A DNA stretch of 64,000 nt from an uncultured Blautia sp. (GTDB lineage: Bacteria; Bacillota; Clostridia; Lachnospirales; Lachnospiraceae), in contig URMH01000008.1 of NCBI GenBank assembly GCA_900549015.1, positions 1-64,000 on the forward strand. The letters run 5' to 3'. Below the pieces are notes generated by a model. The model was given only the letters and a program-made list of their open reading frames with translations. It was not told where the DNA came from and ran no database searches. A program made the position numbers and the translations under genes. Of the stretch, positions 33,174 through 42,942 are shown piece after piece (position 1 is the first letter of the stretch; the number at the start of each line of letters is the position of its first letter).

Positions 33174-34132
33174 GATTTTCTGGCTTCTCCTAACTCATAA
33201 ATAGCGGAAATAAGATGCTGCTGAAACTGTTCAGTATCTGCTTTGGTAAGAACGAGAGCGTTCATCTCTTCTTCCTCATAATTCCACCAGCGGAAATCGC
33301 AGAGTGTGCTTCCTCTGGAAACGCCCTCGGAGCAGTCTGTGCTTATTTTTGCTTTTTCTCCGCTGAAAAATTCCGGGTGTACAAGATACATAAAAGGAAC
33401 CGCGTCGTGTACGTTTACAGTTCCTTTATATTTATTATAAGGCTGGCTGATGTAGAAGCCTGCCATATCTCCGCAGACCTTTGCAACCTCATTATTGGAC
33501 TGACAGAGCTTTGCGATCTGATTTTTTGTGAGGAAGCACTGGGTTGTCACGTCAAGACCGCACATAATAAGAGGAATTCCAGCTTTACACACGATCTGCG
33601 CTGCTTCCGGATCTACATAAATATTAAATTCTGCTGCAGGTGTTACGTTTCCGCCTTTTGCAGCTCCTCCCATAAAAACGATTTCCCGAATTTTGGATTT
33701 AATCTCCGGAAAAGTTTTCAGAAGGAGAGCGATATTTGTAAGCGGACCGGTAGGGACAAGAACTGCCTGTTCGCCGTCCGGAAGGGAAGATAAAATTTTA
33801 TGAAGGAAAAGAACTGCATTTTCTTTTTCAGGCTGTCTGGCTGCTTTTGGGAGAACACAGTTTCCAAGACCTGTATTTCCGTGGACTTCTCCTGCAAACT
33901 GCGGCTCACGTACAAGCGGTTCGTGAGCGCCTTCGGCAACAGGAACTTCCAGTCCGTAAAATTCTGCCAGATCCAATGCATTTCGTGTTACTTTTTCAAT
34001 AGACTGGTTTCCGCTTACAGAGGTAATTGCGAGAAGCTCGAGAACATCCTGGTTGGAAGCAAGATAAGCCATTGCAAGAGCATCGTCAATGCCTGGGTCA
34101 CAGTCCATAATTACTTTTATTTTTTCTGCCAT
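33170..34132 (-). CDS. Nucleoside hydrolase (IunH family)
   Basis: A 320-residue enzyme that splits ribonucleosides to base and ribose. The calcium-binding N-terminal motif is IMDCDPGIDDALAMAYL. The later signatures include VLVPTGPLTNIALLLK, MGGAAKGGNVTPAAEFNIYVDPEAA and, near the end, VHDAVPFMYL. AAGGAGG precedes the ATG at normal distance. Substrate preference (uridine/cytidine or inosine) cannot be settled by eye. It is the first gene of a two-gene leftward operon with the exonuclease, which suggests a nucleic-acid salvage role. Confidence 0.9.
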   Translation of the reverse strand: MAEKIKVIMDCDPGIDDALAMAYLASNQDVLELLAITSVSGNQSIEKVTRNALDLAEFYGLEVPVAEGAHEPLVREPQFAGEVHGNTGLGNCVLPKAARQPEKENAVLFLHKILSSLPDGEQAVLVPTGPLTNIALLLKTFPEIKSKIREIVFMGGAAKGGNVTPAAEFNIYVDPEAAQIVCKAGIPLIMCGLDVTTQCFLTKNQIAKLCQSNNEVAKVCGDMAGFYISQPYNKYKGTVNVHDAVPFMYLVHPEFFSGEKAKISTDCSEGVSRGSTLCDFRWWNYEEEEMNALVLTKADTEQFQQHLISAIYELGEARKS

Positions 34133-34231
34133 AGGAGAACCTCCTTAGTTATGTAATTGTTTGTTATAAGTGTTTTTTGCTTTCTCCAGTATAACAGACA
34201 GGTAAAATCCTGTAAAGGAGGGGAAAAGGGC

Positions 34232-34261
34232 TTGACATATGGAATTTGTACAGACTATAAT
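34232..34261 (+). promoter_or_regulatory. Promoter of the ileS leader
   Basis: TTGACA (34232-34237) and TATAAT (34256-34261), both consensus hexamers, are 18 bp apart. Confidence 0.85.
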
Positions 34262-34269
34262 GGAAAAGA

Positions 34270-34526
34270 CAAGGAAAAAACTGTGATGGAGACAGTAAGC
34301 TGTGCAGAAAGGCAGCAGAGAGCCGGGGACGGTGGAAGCCCGGTGCAAGTAGGTGCAGCAGAAGATCACTCCGGAGTTTCATTTCTGAAGACAGGCTCAG
34401 TAGGAAATGACGGCTTTCCCACGTTACAGGGAACATGTATCGGCGCAGTGCCCGTACAGTGTAACAGGTGGTATAACGAAAGAACAGCTCTTCGTCCTTT
34501 TACATAGGATTGAGAGCTTTTTTGTT
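34270..34526 (+). ncRNA. T-box riboswitch, isoleucine type
   Basis: The leader before ileS has the T-box layout. Stem I contains the GNTG loop (CCGGTGCAAG) and a specifier loop with ATC at 34365-34367 followed by a purine, an isoleucine codon. The T-box itself is AGGTGGTATAACGA (34466-34479). The terminator AGCTC...GAGCT (34486-34517) runs into TTTTTT. Uncharged tRNA-Ile would pair with the specifier and T-box and favour the antiterminator, so ileS is read when isoleucine is short. Confidence 0.88.
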
Positions 34527-34582
34527 TTAGCGGGAAAAAGCCTGCAATGCGATACAAATATGAAAAATCAGGAGGAAGAACA

Positions 34583-37500
34583 GTGTACCAGAAAGTAGAC
34601 ACGAATCTGAATTTCGTAGAACGCGAAAAAAAAGTAGAACAGTTCTGGAAAGAAAACCATATCTTTGAAAAAAGTATGGAAAACCGCAAGGAAGGCGAGA
34701 CTTATACATTTTATGACGGACCGCCTACAGCAAACGGAAAACCGCATATCGGTCATGTGCTTACACGTGTTATCAAGGATATGATCCCGAGATACCGTAC
34801 AATGAAGGGAAACATGGTTCCGCGTAAAGCCGGCTGGGATACGCACGGCCTTCCGGTTGAGCTTGAGGTTGAGAAAAAGCTCGGTCTTGACGGAAAAGAG
34901 CAGATTGAAGAATACGGTATGGAACCGTTCATCAAACAGTGTAAGGAAAGCGTATGGAAATATAAAGGTATGTGGGAGGACTTCTCTTCTACAGTTGGTT
35001 TCTGGGCAGATATGGATCACCCTTATGTAACATATGAGGACAATTATATCGAATCTGAATGGTGGGCATTAAAAGAAATCTGGGATAAAAAGCTTCTTTA
35101 CAAGGGCTTTAAGATCGTTCCTTACTGCCCGCGCTGCGGAACTCCGCTTTCCGCACAGGAGGTTTCTCAGGGATATAAGACAGTAAAAGAGCGTTCTGCT
35201 ATTGTACGTTTTAAAGTAGTGGGAGAAGATGCTTATTTCCTGGCATGGACAACAACACCGTGGACACTTCCGTCCAACGTGGCTCTCTGCGTAAATCCGG
35301 ATGAAGCATATTGCAAAGTAAAAGCAGCAGACGGATACACTTATTATATGGCAGAAGCTCTTCTTGATACAGTTCTTGGAAAACTGGGCACAGAAGAAAC
35401 ACCGGCATATGAAGTTCTTGAGAAATATGTTGGAAAAGATCTGGAATACAAAGAATACGAGCCGCTTTTTGCCTGCACAGGAGAAGCAGCTGCAAAACAG
35501 AAGAAAAAAGGCCATTTTGTAACATGCGACCATTACGTAACAATGGGAGACGGTACTGGTATCGTTCATATTGCGCCGGCATTCGGTGAGGATGATAACC
35601 GTGTAGGACGTGATTACAACCTTCCGTTTGTACAGTTTGTTGACGGACAGGGAAATATGTCAAAAGAGACACCATATGCCGGAACTTTTGTAAAGGCAGC
35701 AGACCCGATGGTTCTCACAGATCTCGACAAAGAAGGAAAGCTGTTTGACGCTCCGAAATTTGAACATGATTATCCACATTGCTGGAGATGTGACACACCT
35801 CTTATTTATTATGCAAGAGAGTCCTGGTTCATCAAAATGACAGCAGTGAAAGAGGATTTGATCCGCAACAACAACACAATTAACTGGATTCCGGAAAGCA
35901 TCGGCAAGGGACGTTTCGGCGACTGGCTTGAAAATGTTCAGGACTGGGGTATTTCCAGAAACCGTTACTGGGGTACACCTCTTAATATCTGGGAATGTGA
36001 ATGCGGACATATGCACTCTATTGGAAGCCGCCAGGAACTTGTGGAAATGAGCGGCGACGAGAGAGCAAAAACAGTGGAGCTTCACCGTCCGTATATTGAT
36101 GAGATCACATTGAAATGTCCGGAGTGCGGCGGCACAATGCACCGTGTTCCTGAAGTTCTTGACTGCTGGTTTGACTCCGGTGCAATGCCGTTTGCACAGC
36201 ACCATTATCCATTTGAAAATAAAGATCTGTTTGAGCAGCAGTTCCCGGCAGACTTTATTTCCGAGGCGGTTGACCAGACAAGAGGATGGTTCTACTCTCT
36301 TCTTGCAGAGTCCACACTTCTCTTTAATAAGGCTCCGTATAAGAATGTAATTGTGCTTGGCCATGTACAGGACGAGAATGGACAGAAGATGAGTAAGTCA
36401 AAGGGAAATGCAGTAGACCCGTTTGATGCTCTTGAAAAATACGGCGCTGATGCGATCCGCTGGTATTTCTACGTAAACAGTGCGCCGTGGCTTCCGAACC
36501 GTTTCCACGGAAAAGCAGTTGTGGAAGGACAGCGTAAATTTATGAGCACTTTATGGAATACTTACGCATTCTTCGTATTATACGCAAATATTGACGAGTT
36601 TGACGCTACAAAATATACACTGGAATACGATAAGCTTCCGGTTATGGACAAGTGGCTGTTAAGCAAATTAAATACAGTAGTAAAAACAGTAGATGAAAAC
36701 CTTGCAAACTACAAGATTCCGGAGACAGCAAGAGCACTTCAGGATTTTGTGGACGATATGAGCAACTGGTACGTAAGAAGAAGCCGTGAGCGTTTCTGGG
36801 CAAAAGGCATGGAGCAGGATAAGATCAATGCGTACATGACTCTTTACACAGCCCTTGTGACGATTGCAAAAGCGGCAGCGCCTATGATTCCGTTTATGAC
36901 AGAAGACATTTACCAGAACCTTGTAAGAAGCATCGACGCTTCCGCTCCGGAGAGTATCCATCTCTGCGACTTCCCGGAAGTAAAAGAAGAGTGGATCGAC
37001 AAAGAGCTGGAAGAAAATATGGAAGAGCTTCTCGACATTGTTGTTCTCGGACGTGCCTGCAGAAACACGGCAAACATTAAGAACCGTCAGCCGATCGGAA
37101 CCATGTTTGTGAAAGCGGAAAAGGCAATGGACAGCTTCTACACAGATATCATTGCAGATGAGCTGAATGTAAAAGAAGTGAAATTTGCCGATGATGTGGA
37201 ATCCTTTATTTCTTACAGCTTTAAACCGCAGCTTCGTACAGTAGGACCAAAATACGGAAAACTCCTGAACGGTATCCGTCAGGCATTAAATGAAATTGAC
37301 GGAACAAAGGCAATGAATGAGCTTCGCGCAAACGGCGTTCTCGTTCTTGACATTGACGGAAATAAAGTGGAGCTTACAGAGGAGGATCTTCTTATTGAGA
37401 CTGCACAGACAGAAGGATATGTGACAGAGACAGACGGAACAACTTCTGTTGTACTTGACACAAATCTTACACCTGAGCTTCTTGAGGAAGGCTTTGTCCG

Positions 37501-37735
37501 TGAAATCATCAGCAAGGTACAGACAATGCGTAAAGAGGCAGGATTCGAGGTTATGGATAAAATCTGCATTTATGCAAAAGATAATGAGAAGATTGAGGGC
37601 ATCATGAAAGCTCATGAAGAAGAAATCAAAGGCGAGGTTCTCGCAGAGAATATTGTCTTTGGAGAAACAGACGGCTACGTGAAGGACTGGAATATCAATA
37701 AAGAACAGGTGACTCTTGCAGTGACCAGATTATAA
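34583..37735 (+). CDS. ileS: Isoleucyl-tRNA synthetase
   Basis: It charges tRNA-Ile. I use GTG 34583 as start: AGGAGG is seven bases upstream and the protein then begins V/MYQKVDTNLNFVEREKKVE. The frame before it, from ATG 34547, has no family match. The length is 1050 residues. HIGH appears in GKPHIGHVLTRV and KMSKS in GQKMSKSKGNAVDPF. The segment PRKAGWDTHGLPVELEVEKKLG places it in the eukaryote-like IleS2 branch, common in clostridia, rather than the E. coli-like branch; family members are often less sensitive to mupirocin. A C-terminal anticodon-binding domain follows (ALQDFVDDMSNWYVRRSRERFW). Confidence 0.95.
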   Translation: MYQKVDTNLNFVEREKKVEQFWKENHIFEKSMENRKEGETYTFYDGPPTANGKPHIGHVLTRVIKDMIPRYRTMKGNMVPRKAGWDTHGLPVELEVEKKLGLDGKEQIEEYGMEPFIKQCKESVWKYKGMWEDFSSTVGFWADMDHPYVTYEDNYIESEWWALKEIWDKKLLYKGFKIVPYCPRCGTPLSAQEVSQGYKTVKERSAIVRFKVVGEDAYFLAWTTTPWTLPSNVALCVNPDEAYCKVKAADGYTYYMAEALLDTVLGKLGTEETPAYEVLEKYVGKDLEYKEYEPLFACTGEAAAKQKKKGHFVTCDHYVTMGDGTGIVHIAPAFGEDDNRVGRDYNLPFVQFVDGQGNMSKETPYAGTFVKAADPMVLTDLDKEGKLFDAPKFEHDYPHCWRCDTPLIYYARESWFIKMTAVKEDLIRNNNTINWIPESIGKGRFGDWLENVQDWGISRNRYWGTPLNIWECECGHMHSIGSRQELVEMSGDERAKTVELHRPYIDEITLKCPECGGTMHRVPEVLDCWFDSGAMPFAQHHYPFENKDLFEQQFPADFISEAVDQTRGWFYSLLAESTLLFNKAPYKNVIVLGHVQDENGQKMSKSKGNAVDPFDALEKYGADAIRWYFYVNSAPWLPNRFHGKAVVEGQRKFMSTLWNTYAFFVLYANIDEFDATKYTLEYDKLPVMDKWLLSKLNTVVKTVDENLANYKIPETARALQDFVDDMSNWYVRRSRERFWAKGMEQDKINAYMTLYTALVTIAKAAAPMIPFMTEDIYQNLVRSIDASAPESIHLCDFPEVKEEWIDKELEENMEELLDIVVLGRACRNTANIKNRQPIGTMFVKAEKAMDSFYTDIIADELNVKEVKFADDVESFISYSFKPQLRTVGPKYGKLLNGIRQALNEIDGTKAMNELRANGVLVLDIDGNKVELTEEDLLIETAQTEGYVTETDGTTSVVLDTNLTPELLEEGFVREIISKVQTMRKEAGFEVMDKICIYAKDNEKIEGIMKAHEEEIKGEVLAENIVFGETDGYVKDWNINKEQVTLAVTRL

Positions 37736-37767
37736 AAGATCTCATATTACAGGGAGGAGACAAATCA

Positions 37768-40230
37768 ATGATTGATAAACAGTTTAAAAAAGAGGCTTTT
37801 AAGCAGAGTGTAAAAGACAATGTAAAGTTCCTTTACAGAAAAACACTGGAGGAAGCTACACAGGAGCAGGTTTTTCAGGCAGTAAGCTACACTGTGAAAG
37901 ATGTGATCATTGACAACTGGCTTGAGACTCAGAATGCTTACGAAGAACAGGACCCGAAGGTTCTCTACTATATGTCAATGGAGTTCCTTATGGGACGTGC
38001 CCTTGGAAACAACCTGATCAACCTGGGAGCTTACGGAGAAGTAAAAGAAGCTCTGGAAGAGCTTGGATTTGACTTAAACTGCATTGAAGACCAGGAGCCG
38101 GATCCGGCTCTTGGAAACGGCGGTCTTGGACGTCTTGCAGCATGTTTCCTTGATTCTCTTGCTACTTTGAATTATTGTGCATACGGCTGCGGAATCCGTT
38201 ACCGTTACGGTATGTTCAAGCAGAAAATCGAAGATGGATTCCAGATTGAAGCGCCGGATAACTGGCTGAAAAACGGGTATCCGTTTGAGCTTCGCCGTCC
38301 GGAGTATGCAAAGGAAGTGCATTTCGGCGGTTATGTAAGAGTGGAATACGACCATGCAACAGGACAGAACAAATTTATCCATGAGGGGTACCAGGCTGTA
38401 AAGGCAATTCCTTATGATATGCCGATCGTAGGATACAACAATAAGGTTGTAAATACCCTTCGAATCTGGGATGCAGAGCCGATTGTGGATTTTGAGCTGG
38501 ATTCCTTTGATAAGGGAGATTATAAGAAAGCGGTTGAGCAGGAAAACCTTGCCCGCAATATCGTGGAGGTTCTTTACCCGAACGACAACCATTACGCAGG
38601 AAAAGAGCTTCGTCTGAAACAGCAGTACTTCTTCGTTTCCGCAAGCATTCAGGCTGCGCTTGAGAAATACAAGAAAAATCACAGCGACATCAGAAAGCTT
38701 TATGAAAAAGTCTGCTTCCAGATGAACGATACGCACCCGACTGTTGCGGTTGCAGAGCTTATGCGTATCCTTGTAGATGAAGAAGGTCTTGGCTGGGACG
38801 AAGCATGGGAAATCACGACAAAATGCTGCGCATATACAAACCATACCATTATGTCCGAGGCTCTGGAAAAATGGCCGATTGAGCTGTTCTCCAGACTTCT
38901 TCCGAGAGTATACCAGATCATCGAAGAGATTAACCGCCGCTTTATTCTGGATATTCAGGCAAAATATCCGGGAAATTATGAGAAGATCAAAAAAATGGCG
39001 ATCATTTACGACGGACAGGTTAAGATGGCTCACCTTGCAATCGTTGCAGGCTTTTCTGTAAACGGCGTTGCCCGCCTTCATACAGAGATTCTGAAAAATC
39101 AGGAGCTTCATGATTTTTATGAGATGATGCCGCAGAAATTTAATAATAAGACAAACGGTATTACACAGAGAAGATTCCTTCTTCACGGAAATCCGCTTCT
39201 TGCAAAATGGGTGACAGACCATATTGGACCGGACTGGATCACAGATCTGCCGCAGCTTAAAAAACTGGCTGTTTATGCAGAAGATGAGAAGGCGCTTCAG
39301 GAGTTTATGAACATCAAGTACCAGAATAAAGTACGTCTTGCAAAATATATTCTGGAGCATAACGGAGTGGAAGTTGACCCGCATTCTATTTTTGATGTGC
39401 AGGTTAAGAGACTTCATGAGTACAAACGTCAGCTTTTAAATATTCTTCATGTTATTTATCTGTACAATCAGATTAAACAGCATCCGGAGATGGATTTCTA
39501 TCCGAGAACATTTATTTTCGGTGCAAAGGCATCTGCAGGATACCATACAGCAAAGAAAATCATCAAGCTGATCAACTCTGTGGCAGATGTGGTAAACAAC
39601 GATACTTCTATCAACGGAAAGCTGAAGGTTGTGTTTATTGAAAACTACCGTGTTTCCAATGCGGAAATGATTTTTGCGGCAGCGGACGTTTCCGAGCAGA
39701 TTTCCACAGCAAGTAAAGAGGCTTCCGGTACAGGAAACATGAAGTTCATGTTAAACGGCGCGCCTACACTTGGAACGATGGACGGCGCTAACGTGGAAAT
39801 CGTGGAAGAGGTTGGTGCAGAAAATGCGTTTATCTTCGGTTTAAGCTCTGATGAGGTAATCAATTACGAAAATAACGGCGGATATGATCCGAATGTGATC
39901 TACAATACAGACGGAGACATTCGTCAGGTATTAATGCAGCTCATTAACGGAACCTTCTCCGACGATACAGAGCTGTTCCGTGACCTTTACGATTCTCTGT
40001 TAAATACAAAGAATACAGACCGTTCGGACCGATACTTTATCCTTGCAGATTTCCGTGCTTATGCAGAGGCACAGAAACGTGTGGAGGAAGCTTACAGAGA
40101 TGAAAAGAGATGGGCGAAGATGGCTCTTCTCAATACTGCGCATAGCGGCAAATTCACATCTGACAGAACTATTCAGGAGTACGTAGATGACATCTGGAAA
40201 CTGGATAAGGTAATTGTAGATAAAAAATAA
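37768..40230 (+). CDS. glgP: Glycogen/maltodextrin phosphorylase
   Basis: An 820-residue GT35 enzyme that releases glucose-1-phosphate from glycogen or maltodextrin with phosphate. Signatures: YYMSMEFLMGRALGNN near residue 70, EPDPALGNGGLGRLAACFLDS, the PLP-lysine region EASGTGNMKFMLNGAPTLGT, and VKRLHEYKRQLLN. The start has AGGGAGGAG. It sits downstream of ileS by 32 bases with no terminator between and ends at a strong hairpin. Glucose-1-phosphate enters glycolysis, and also meets the product of sucrose phosphorylase. Confidence 0.95.
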   Translation: MIDKQFKKEAFKQSVKDNVKFLYRKTLEEATQEQVFQAVSYTVKDVIIDNWLETQNAYEEQDPKVLYYMSMEFLMGRALGNNLINLGAYGEVKEALEELGFDLNCIEDQEPDPALGNGGLGRLAACFLDSLATLNYCAYGCGIRYRYGMFKQKIEDGFQIEAPDNWLKNGYPFELRRPEYAKEVHFGGYVRVEYDHATGQNKFIHEGYQAVKAIPYDMPIVGYNNKVVNTLRIWDAEPIVDFELDSFDKGDYKKAVEQENLARNIVEVLYPNDNHYAGKELRLKQQYFFVSASIQAALEKYKKNHSDIRKLYEKVCFQMNDTHPTVAVAELMRILVDEEGLGWDEAWEITTKCCAYTNHTIMSEALEKWPIELFSRLLPRVYQIIEEINRRFILDIQAKYPGNYEKIKKMAIIYDGQVKMAHLAIVAGFSVNGVARLHTEILKNQELHDFYEMMPQKFNNKTNGITQRRFLLHGNPLLAKWVTDHIGPDWITDLPQLKKLAVYAEDEKALQEFMNIKYQNKVRLAKYILEHNGVEVDPHSIFDVQVKRLHEYKRQLLNILHVIYLYNQIKQHPEMDFYPRTFIFGAKASAGYHTAKKIIKLINSVADVVNNDTSINGKLKVVFIENYRVSNAEMIFAAADVSEQISTASKEASGTGNMKFMLNGAPTLGTMDGANVEIVEEVGAENAFIFGLSSDEVINYENNGGYDPNVIYNTDGDIRQVLMQLINGTFSDDTELFRDLYDSLLNTKNTDRSDRYFILADFRAYAEAQKRVEEAYRDEKRWAKMALLNTAHSGKFTSDRTIQEYVDDIWKLDKVIVDKK

Positions 40231-40250
40231 TATAAGCAATACGAGTACAG

Positions 40251-40282
40251 GAAGCCCCCGGAATGATTTTTCCGGGGGCTTC
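40251..40282 (+). terminator. Strong hairpin after glgP
   Basis: GAAGCCCCCGGAA and TTCCGGGGGCTTC form a perfect 13-bp stem (40251-40282). The following DNA is A+T-rich without a long T-run. Confidence 0.7.
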
Positions 40283-40341
40283 ATATATTTTAAGAAAAAA
40301 CGTAACTGTGAGGATACGGAACAGTTGCAAGCGGGTTTTTT

Positions 40342-40953
40342 ATGACATATTTATGGGGCGGAATGCTTATTATCGGAATTGTGTTCGGGGCATTAAACGG
40401 AAATCTTCAGGAGGTGACAGAGGCTGTGATCGCTTCGTCAAAGGAGGCGGTGACTTTATGTATTTCTATGGCGGGAATTACTGCCATGTGGACTGGTATT
40501 ATGAAGATTGCGGAAAATACGGGGCTTGGAAGCCTTCTTTCCAGAGGAATGAAACCGGTTCTCCGCTTTCTTTTTCCTGATATTCCTCCGGAATCTCAGG
40601 CGGGAAAATACATTTCCCTGAATTTTTTATCGAATATTCTTGGTCTTAGCTGGGCAAGCACTTCATCAGGGCTGTGTGCTGTCCGGGAACTTCAGAAATT
40701 GAATGAGGAAGATTGTAGGAGAAGGGGAGTGACAAAAAAGAGAGCTCCGCATATTGCAAGTACCGCTATGTGCACATTTATGATCATCAATGTTTCTTCT
40801 CTTCAGCTTTTGCCCATGAATATGATCGCTTACAGGGCGCAGTACGGAAGTGTGAATCCCGCCGCTATAGTGGGACCGGGGATTGTGGCAACTGCGGTAA
40901 GCACAGGGGCGGCGGTGGTGGTTTGTAAAATAGCAGGAAAGAGAAAGGATTAA
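40342..40953 (+). CDS. spmA: Spore maturation protein A
   Basis: This 203-residue membrane protein belongs to the nucleoside-recognition/Gate domain family. It opens MTYLWGGMLIIGIVFGALNG, has FLSNILGLSWASTSSGLCAVREL in the middle and a late ATAVSTGAAVVVCKI segment, as in SpmA. With SpmB it is needed for full dehydration of the spore core in Bacillus (family knowledge). The ribosome site is weak. Unusually, spmB is not adjacent but 2 kb downstream, after metY and an unknown gene. Confidence 0.88.
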   Translation: MTYLWGGMLIIGIVFGALNGNLQEVTEAVIASSKEAVTLCISMAGITAMWTGIMKIAENTGLGSLLSRGMKPVLRFLFPDIPPESQAGKYISLNFLSNILGLSWASTSSGLCAVRELQKLNEEDCRRRGVTKKRAPHIASTAMCTFMIINVSSLQLLPMNMIAYRAQYGSVNPAAIVGPGIVATAVSTGAAVVVCKIAGKRKD

Positions 40954-40959
40954 GAGTAA

Positions 40960-40997
40960 ACCCTGTTATAGTTAAAAACTATGGCAGGGTATTTTTT
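40960..40997 (+). terminator. Terminator after spmA
   Basis: ACCCTG and CAGGGT enclose ATAGTT/AACTAT; the hairpin is followed by ATTTTTT. Confidence 0.75.
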
Positions 40998-41060
40998 GTA
41001 TGTATTGGACGAATATTTCCTACTGTGTTAGTATGAATACACGAAAAGGAGGATGAAAAA

Positions 41061-42368
41061 ATGGCAGATATTAGAGATTCAAAAAACTGGGGTTTTGAGA
41101 CAAGACAGTTACATATCGGACAGGAGCAGGCAGATCCGGCAACAGATGCAAGAGCAGTACCTATTTATGCTTCTACTTCTTACGTATTTCATAATTCACA
41201 GCATGCGGCAGACAGGTTTGGTCTTCGGGATGCAGGAAATATTTACGGAAGACTCACAAATCCCACAGAGGATGTATTTGAAAAGAGGATTGCATCTTTA
41301 GAGGGAGGAACAGCAGCTCTGGCTGTTGCATCAGGAGCAGCGGCCCTTGCGTATACATTCCAGGCCCTTGCACAGACCGGGGAGCACATTGTTGCATCAA
41401 AAACTATTTACGGCGGAACCTACAATTATCTGGCACACACGCTGCCTTTAAATAATAATGTGACCACAACCTTTGTTGATCCTTATGTGGAAGGTTCTTT
41501 TGAGGCTGCCATTCAGGACAATACAAAAGCGATTTTTGTGGAAACGCTGGGAAACCCAAATTCCAATCTGGTGGATCTGGAAAAACTGGCAGAGGTGGCA
41601 CATAAGCACGGGATTCCCCTTGTAGTAGATTCTACTTTTGCTACCCCTTATCTTATCCGGCCAATTGAGTACGGCGCAGATATTGTGGTCCATTCTGCAA
41701 CAAAATTTATCGGAGGCCATGGAACCGCTATTGGAGGTGTGATCATTGACAGCGGGAAATTTGACTGGAGCGCTTCCGGTAAATATCCGTGGATTTCTGA
41801 ACCAAATCCAAGCTACCATGGAGTAGCTTTTACAGAGGCAGCAGGAGAGGCGGCATTTGTAACTTATATCCGGGCTGTTATTCTGAGAGATACAGGAGCA
41901 ACTCTTTCCCCATTCCACGCATTTATTTTTTTGCAGGGGCTGGAAACGTTATCTCTTCGCGTGGAGCGTCATGTAAGCAATACTCTGAAAATCGTGGAAT
42001 ATCTGGCAAAGCATCCTCAGGTGGAGGCAGTTCATCATCCGTCTCTTCCAGCAGAACCAACGCATGAGTTATATAAACGGTATTTGCCAAATGGCGGCGG
42101 CTCTATTTTTACTTTTGAAATTAAAGGAGATGCAAAAACAGCCCAGACTTTTATTGATAATTTGGAAATATTTTCCCTTCTGGCAAATGTGGCAGATGTC
42201 AAATCGCTTGTGATTCATCCAGCTACCACTACACACAGCCAATGCACAGAGGAGGAACTGAAGGAACAGGGAATCCGACCCAATACAATACGTCTTTCTA
42301 TAGGAATTGAAAAAGCAGAAGATTTAATCGCAGCGCTTGAGGAGGCATTTAAGGCGGTAAAAGAGTGA
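41061..42368 (+). CDS. metY: O-acetylhomoserine sulfhydrylase (MetY)
   Basis: A 435-residue PLP enzyme of the Cys/Met metabolism family. It makes homocysteine (or methionine) from O-acetylhomoserine and sulfide. The opening WGFETRQLHIGQEQADPATDARAVPIYASTSY is typical of MetY in pieces. The PLP lysine is in VVHSATKFIGGHGTAIGG, and NVADVKSLVIHPATTTH lies near the C-terminus. It has a good AGGAGG site and its own promoter region (TTGGAC/TAGTAT). No S-box or other methionine leader is visible, so its control is unclear. Confidence 0.93.
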   Translation: MADIRDSKNWGFETRQLHIGQEQADPATDARAVPIYASTSYVFHNSQHAADRFGLRDAGNIYGRLTNPTEDVFEKRIASLEGGTAALAVASGAAALAYTFQALAQTGEHIVASKTIYGGTYNYLAHTLPLNNNVTTTFVDPYVEGSFEAAIQDNTKAIFVETLGNPNSNLVDLEKLAEVAHKHGIPLVVDSTFATPYLIRPIEYGADIVVHSATKFIGGHGTAIGGVIIDSGKFDWSASGKYPWISEPNPSYHGVAFTEAAGEAAFVTYIRAVILRDTGATLSPFHAFIFLQGLETLSLRVERHVSNTLKIVEYLAKHPQVEAVHHPSLPAEPTHELYKRYLPNGGGSIFTFEIKGDAKTAQTFIDNLEIFSLLANVADVKSLVIHPATTTHSQCTEEELKEQGIRPNTIRLSIGIEKAEDLIAALEEAFKAVKE

Positions 42369-42469
42369 TTGATAAAGTGACTCCAGAAAGGAAAATGAAT
42401 TGTAATTCCCTGTTTCATCTGATACAATATATTTAATAGTTCAGAAGTAAATACAGGGAGGGAGATTGC

Positions 42470-42886
42470 ATGGATTGGCGTGATTATTGTATTGATGAAA
42501 TTGCGAAACACAGATGCTTTGTTTCAGCACTGCATAAAAAACGGTTTATCGAAATGTTCGATATGGTTCAGGACGAACCTTTTTTTACAAAAGAGGTATG
42601 TAAATGTCTGTTCCTTGCAGCGTGGGATCGGAAGTATACAAATGAGATTGAAAGTGTGCTTCAGGAGATGATTGACAAAAATGCGATGGATACAGCAATT
42701 CTTGTAAACAGAACAAGAAACAAGGTTGTTTCACCGTATGAAGCGGAAATTTATAAATTGGAGAGAAGCTTTCTGGAAAATCCAGGAGAGACGCCGGATG
42801 AGTCATGTCTCATAAGGCTTTCAGCAGCGTGGATTCCTCTTGGAGACTGTGCGCTGCAGGTGAGTGAGATTTTGGACCGTATGTAG
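42470..42886 (+). CDS. Uncharacterised 138-residue protein
   Basis: It starts MDWRDYCIDEIAKHRCFVSALHK behind GGGAGG. It is a soluble, mostly helical protein with several cysteines, including KEVCKCLFLAAW and ESCLIRLSAAW. I do not recognise a family. It lies between metY and spmB, 56 bases before spmB, and could be co-transcribed with spmB. Codon use looks like the surrounding genes, so it is probably real. Confidence 0.7.
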   Translation: MDWRDYCIDEIAKHRCFVSALHKKRFIEMFDMVQDEPFFTKEVCKCLFLAAWDRKYTNEIESVLQEMIDKNAMDTAILVNRTRNKVVSPYEAEIYKLERSFLENPGETPDESCLIRLSAAWIPLGDCALQVSEILDRM

Positions 42887-42942
42887 GAATAACAGAATAA
42901 GGGAAATCATAAGGTATCATAAAGAGGCAGAACGGAGGCGCT

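Noticed and set aside
35660..36364. 234-codon minus-strand frame
   Set aside because: Shadow of ileS with no start signals.
38074..39417. 447-codon open frame on the minus strand
   Set aside because: It lies wholly inside glgP on the opposite strand. Its protein is rich in Cys, Leu, Ile and Phe from reverse reading of biased codons and has no ribosome site or family motif.
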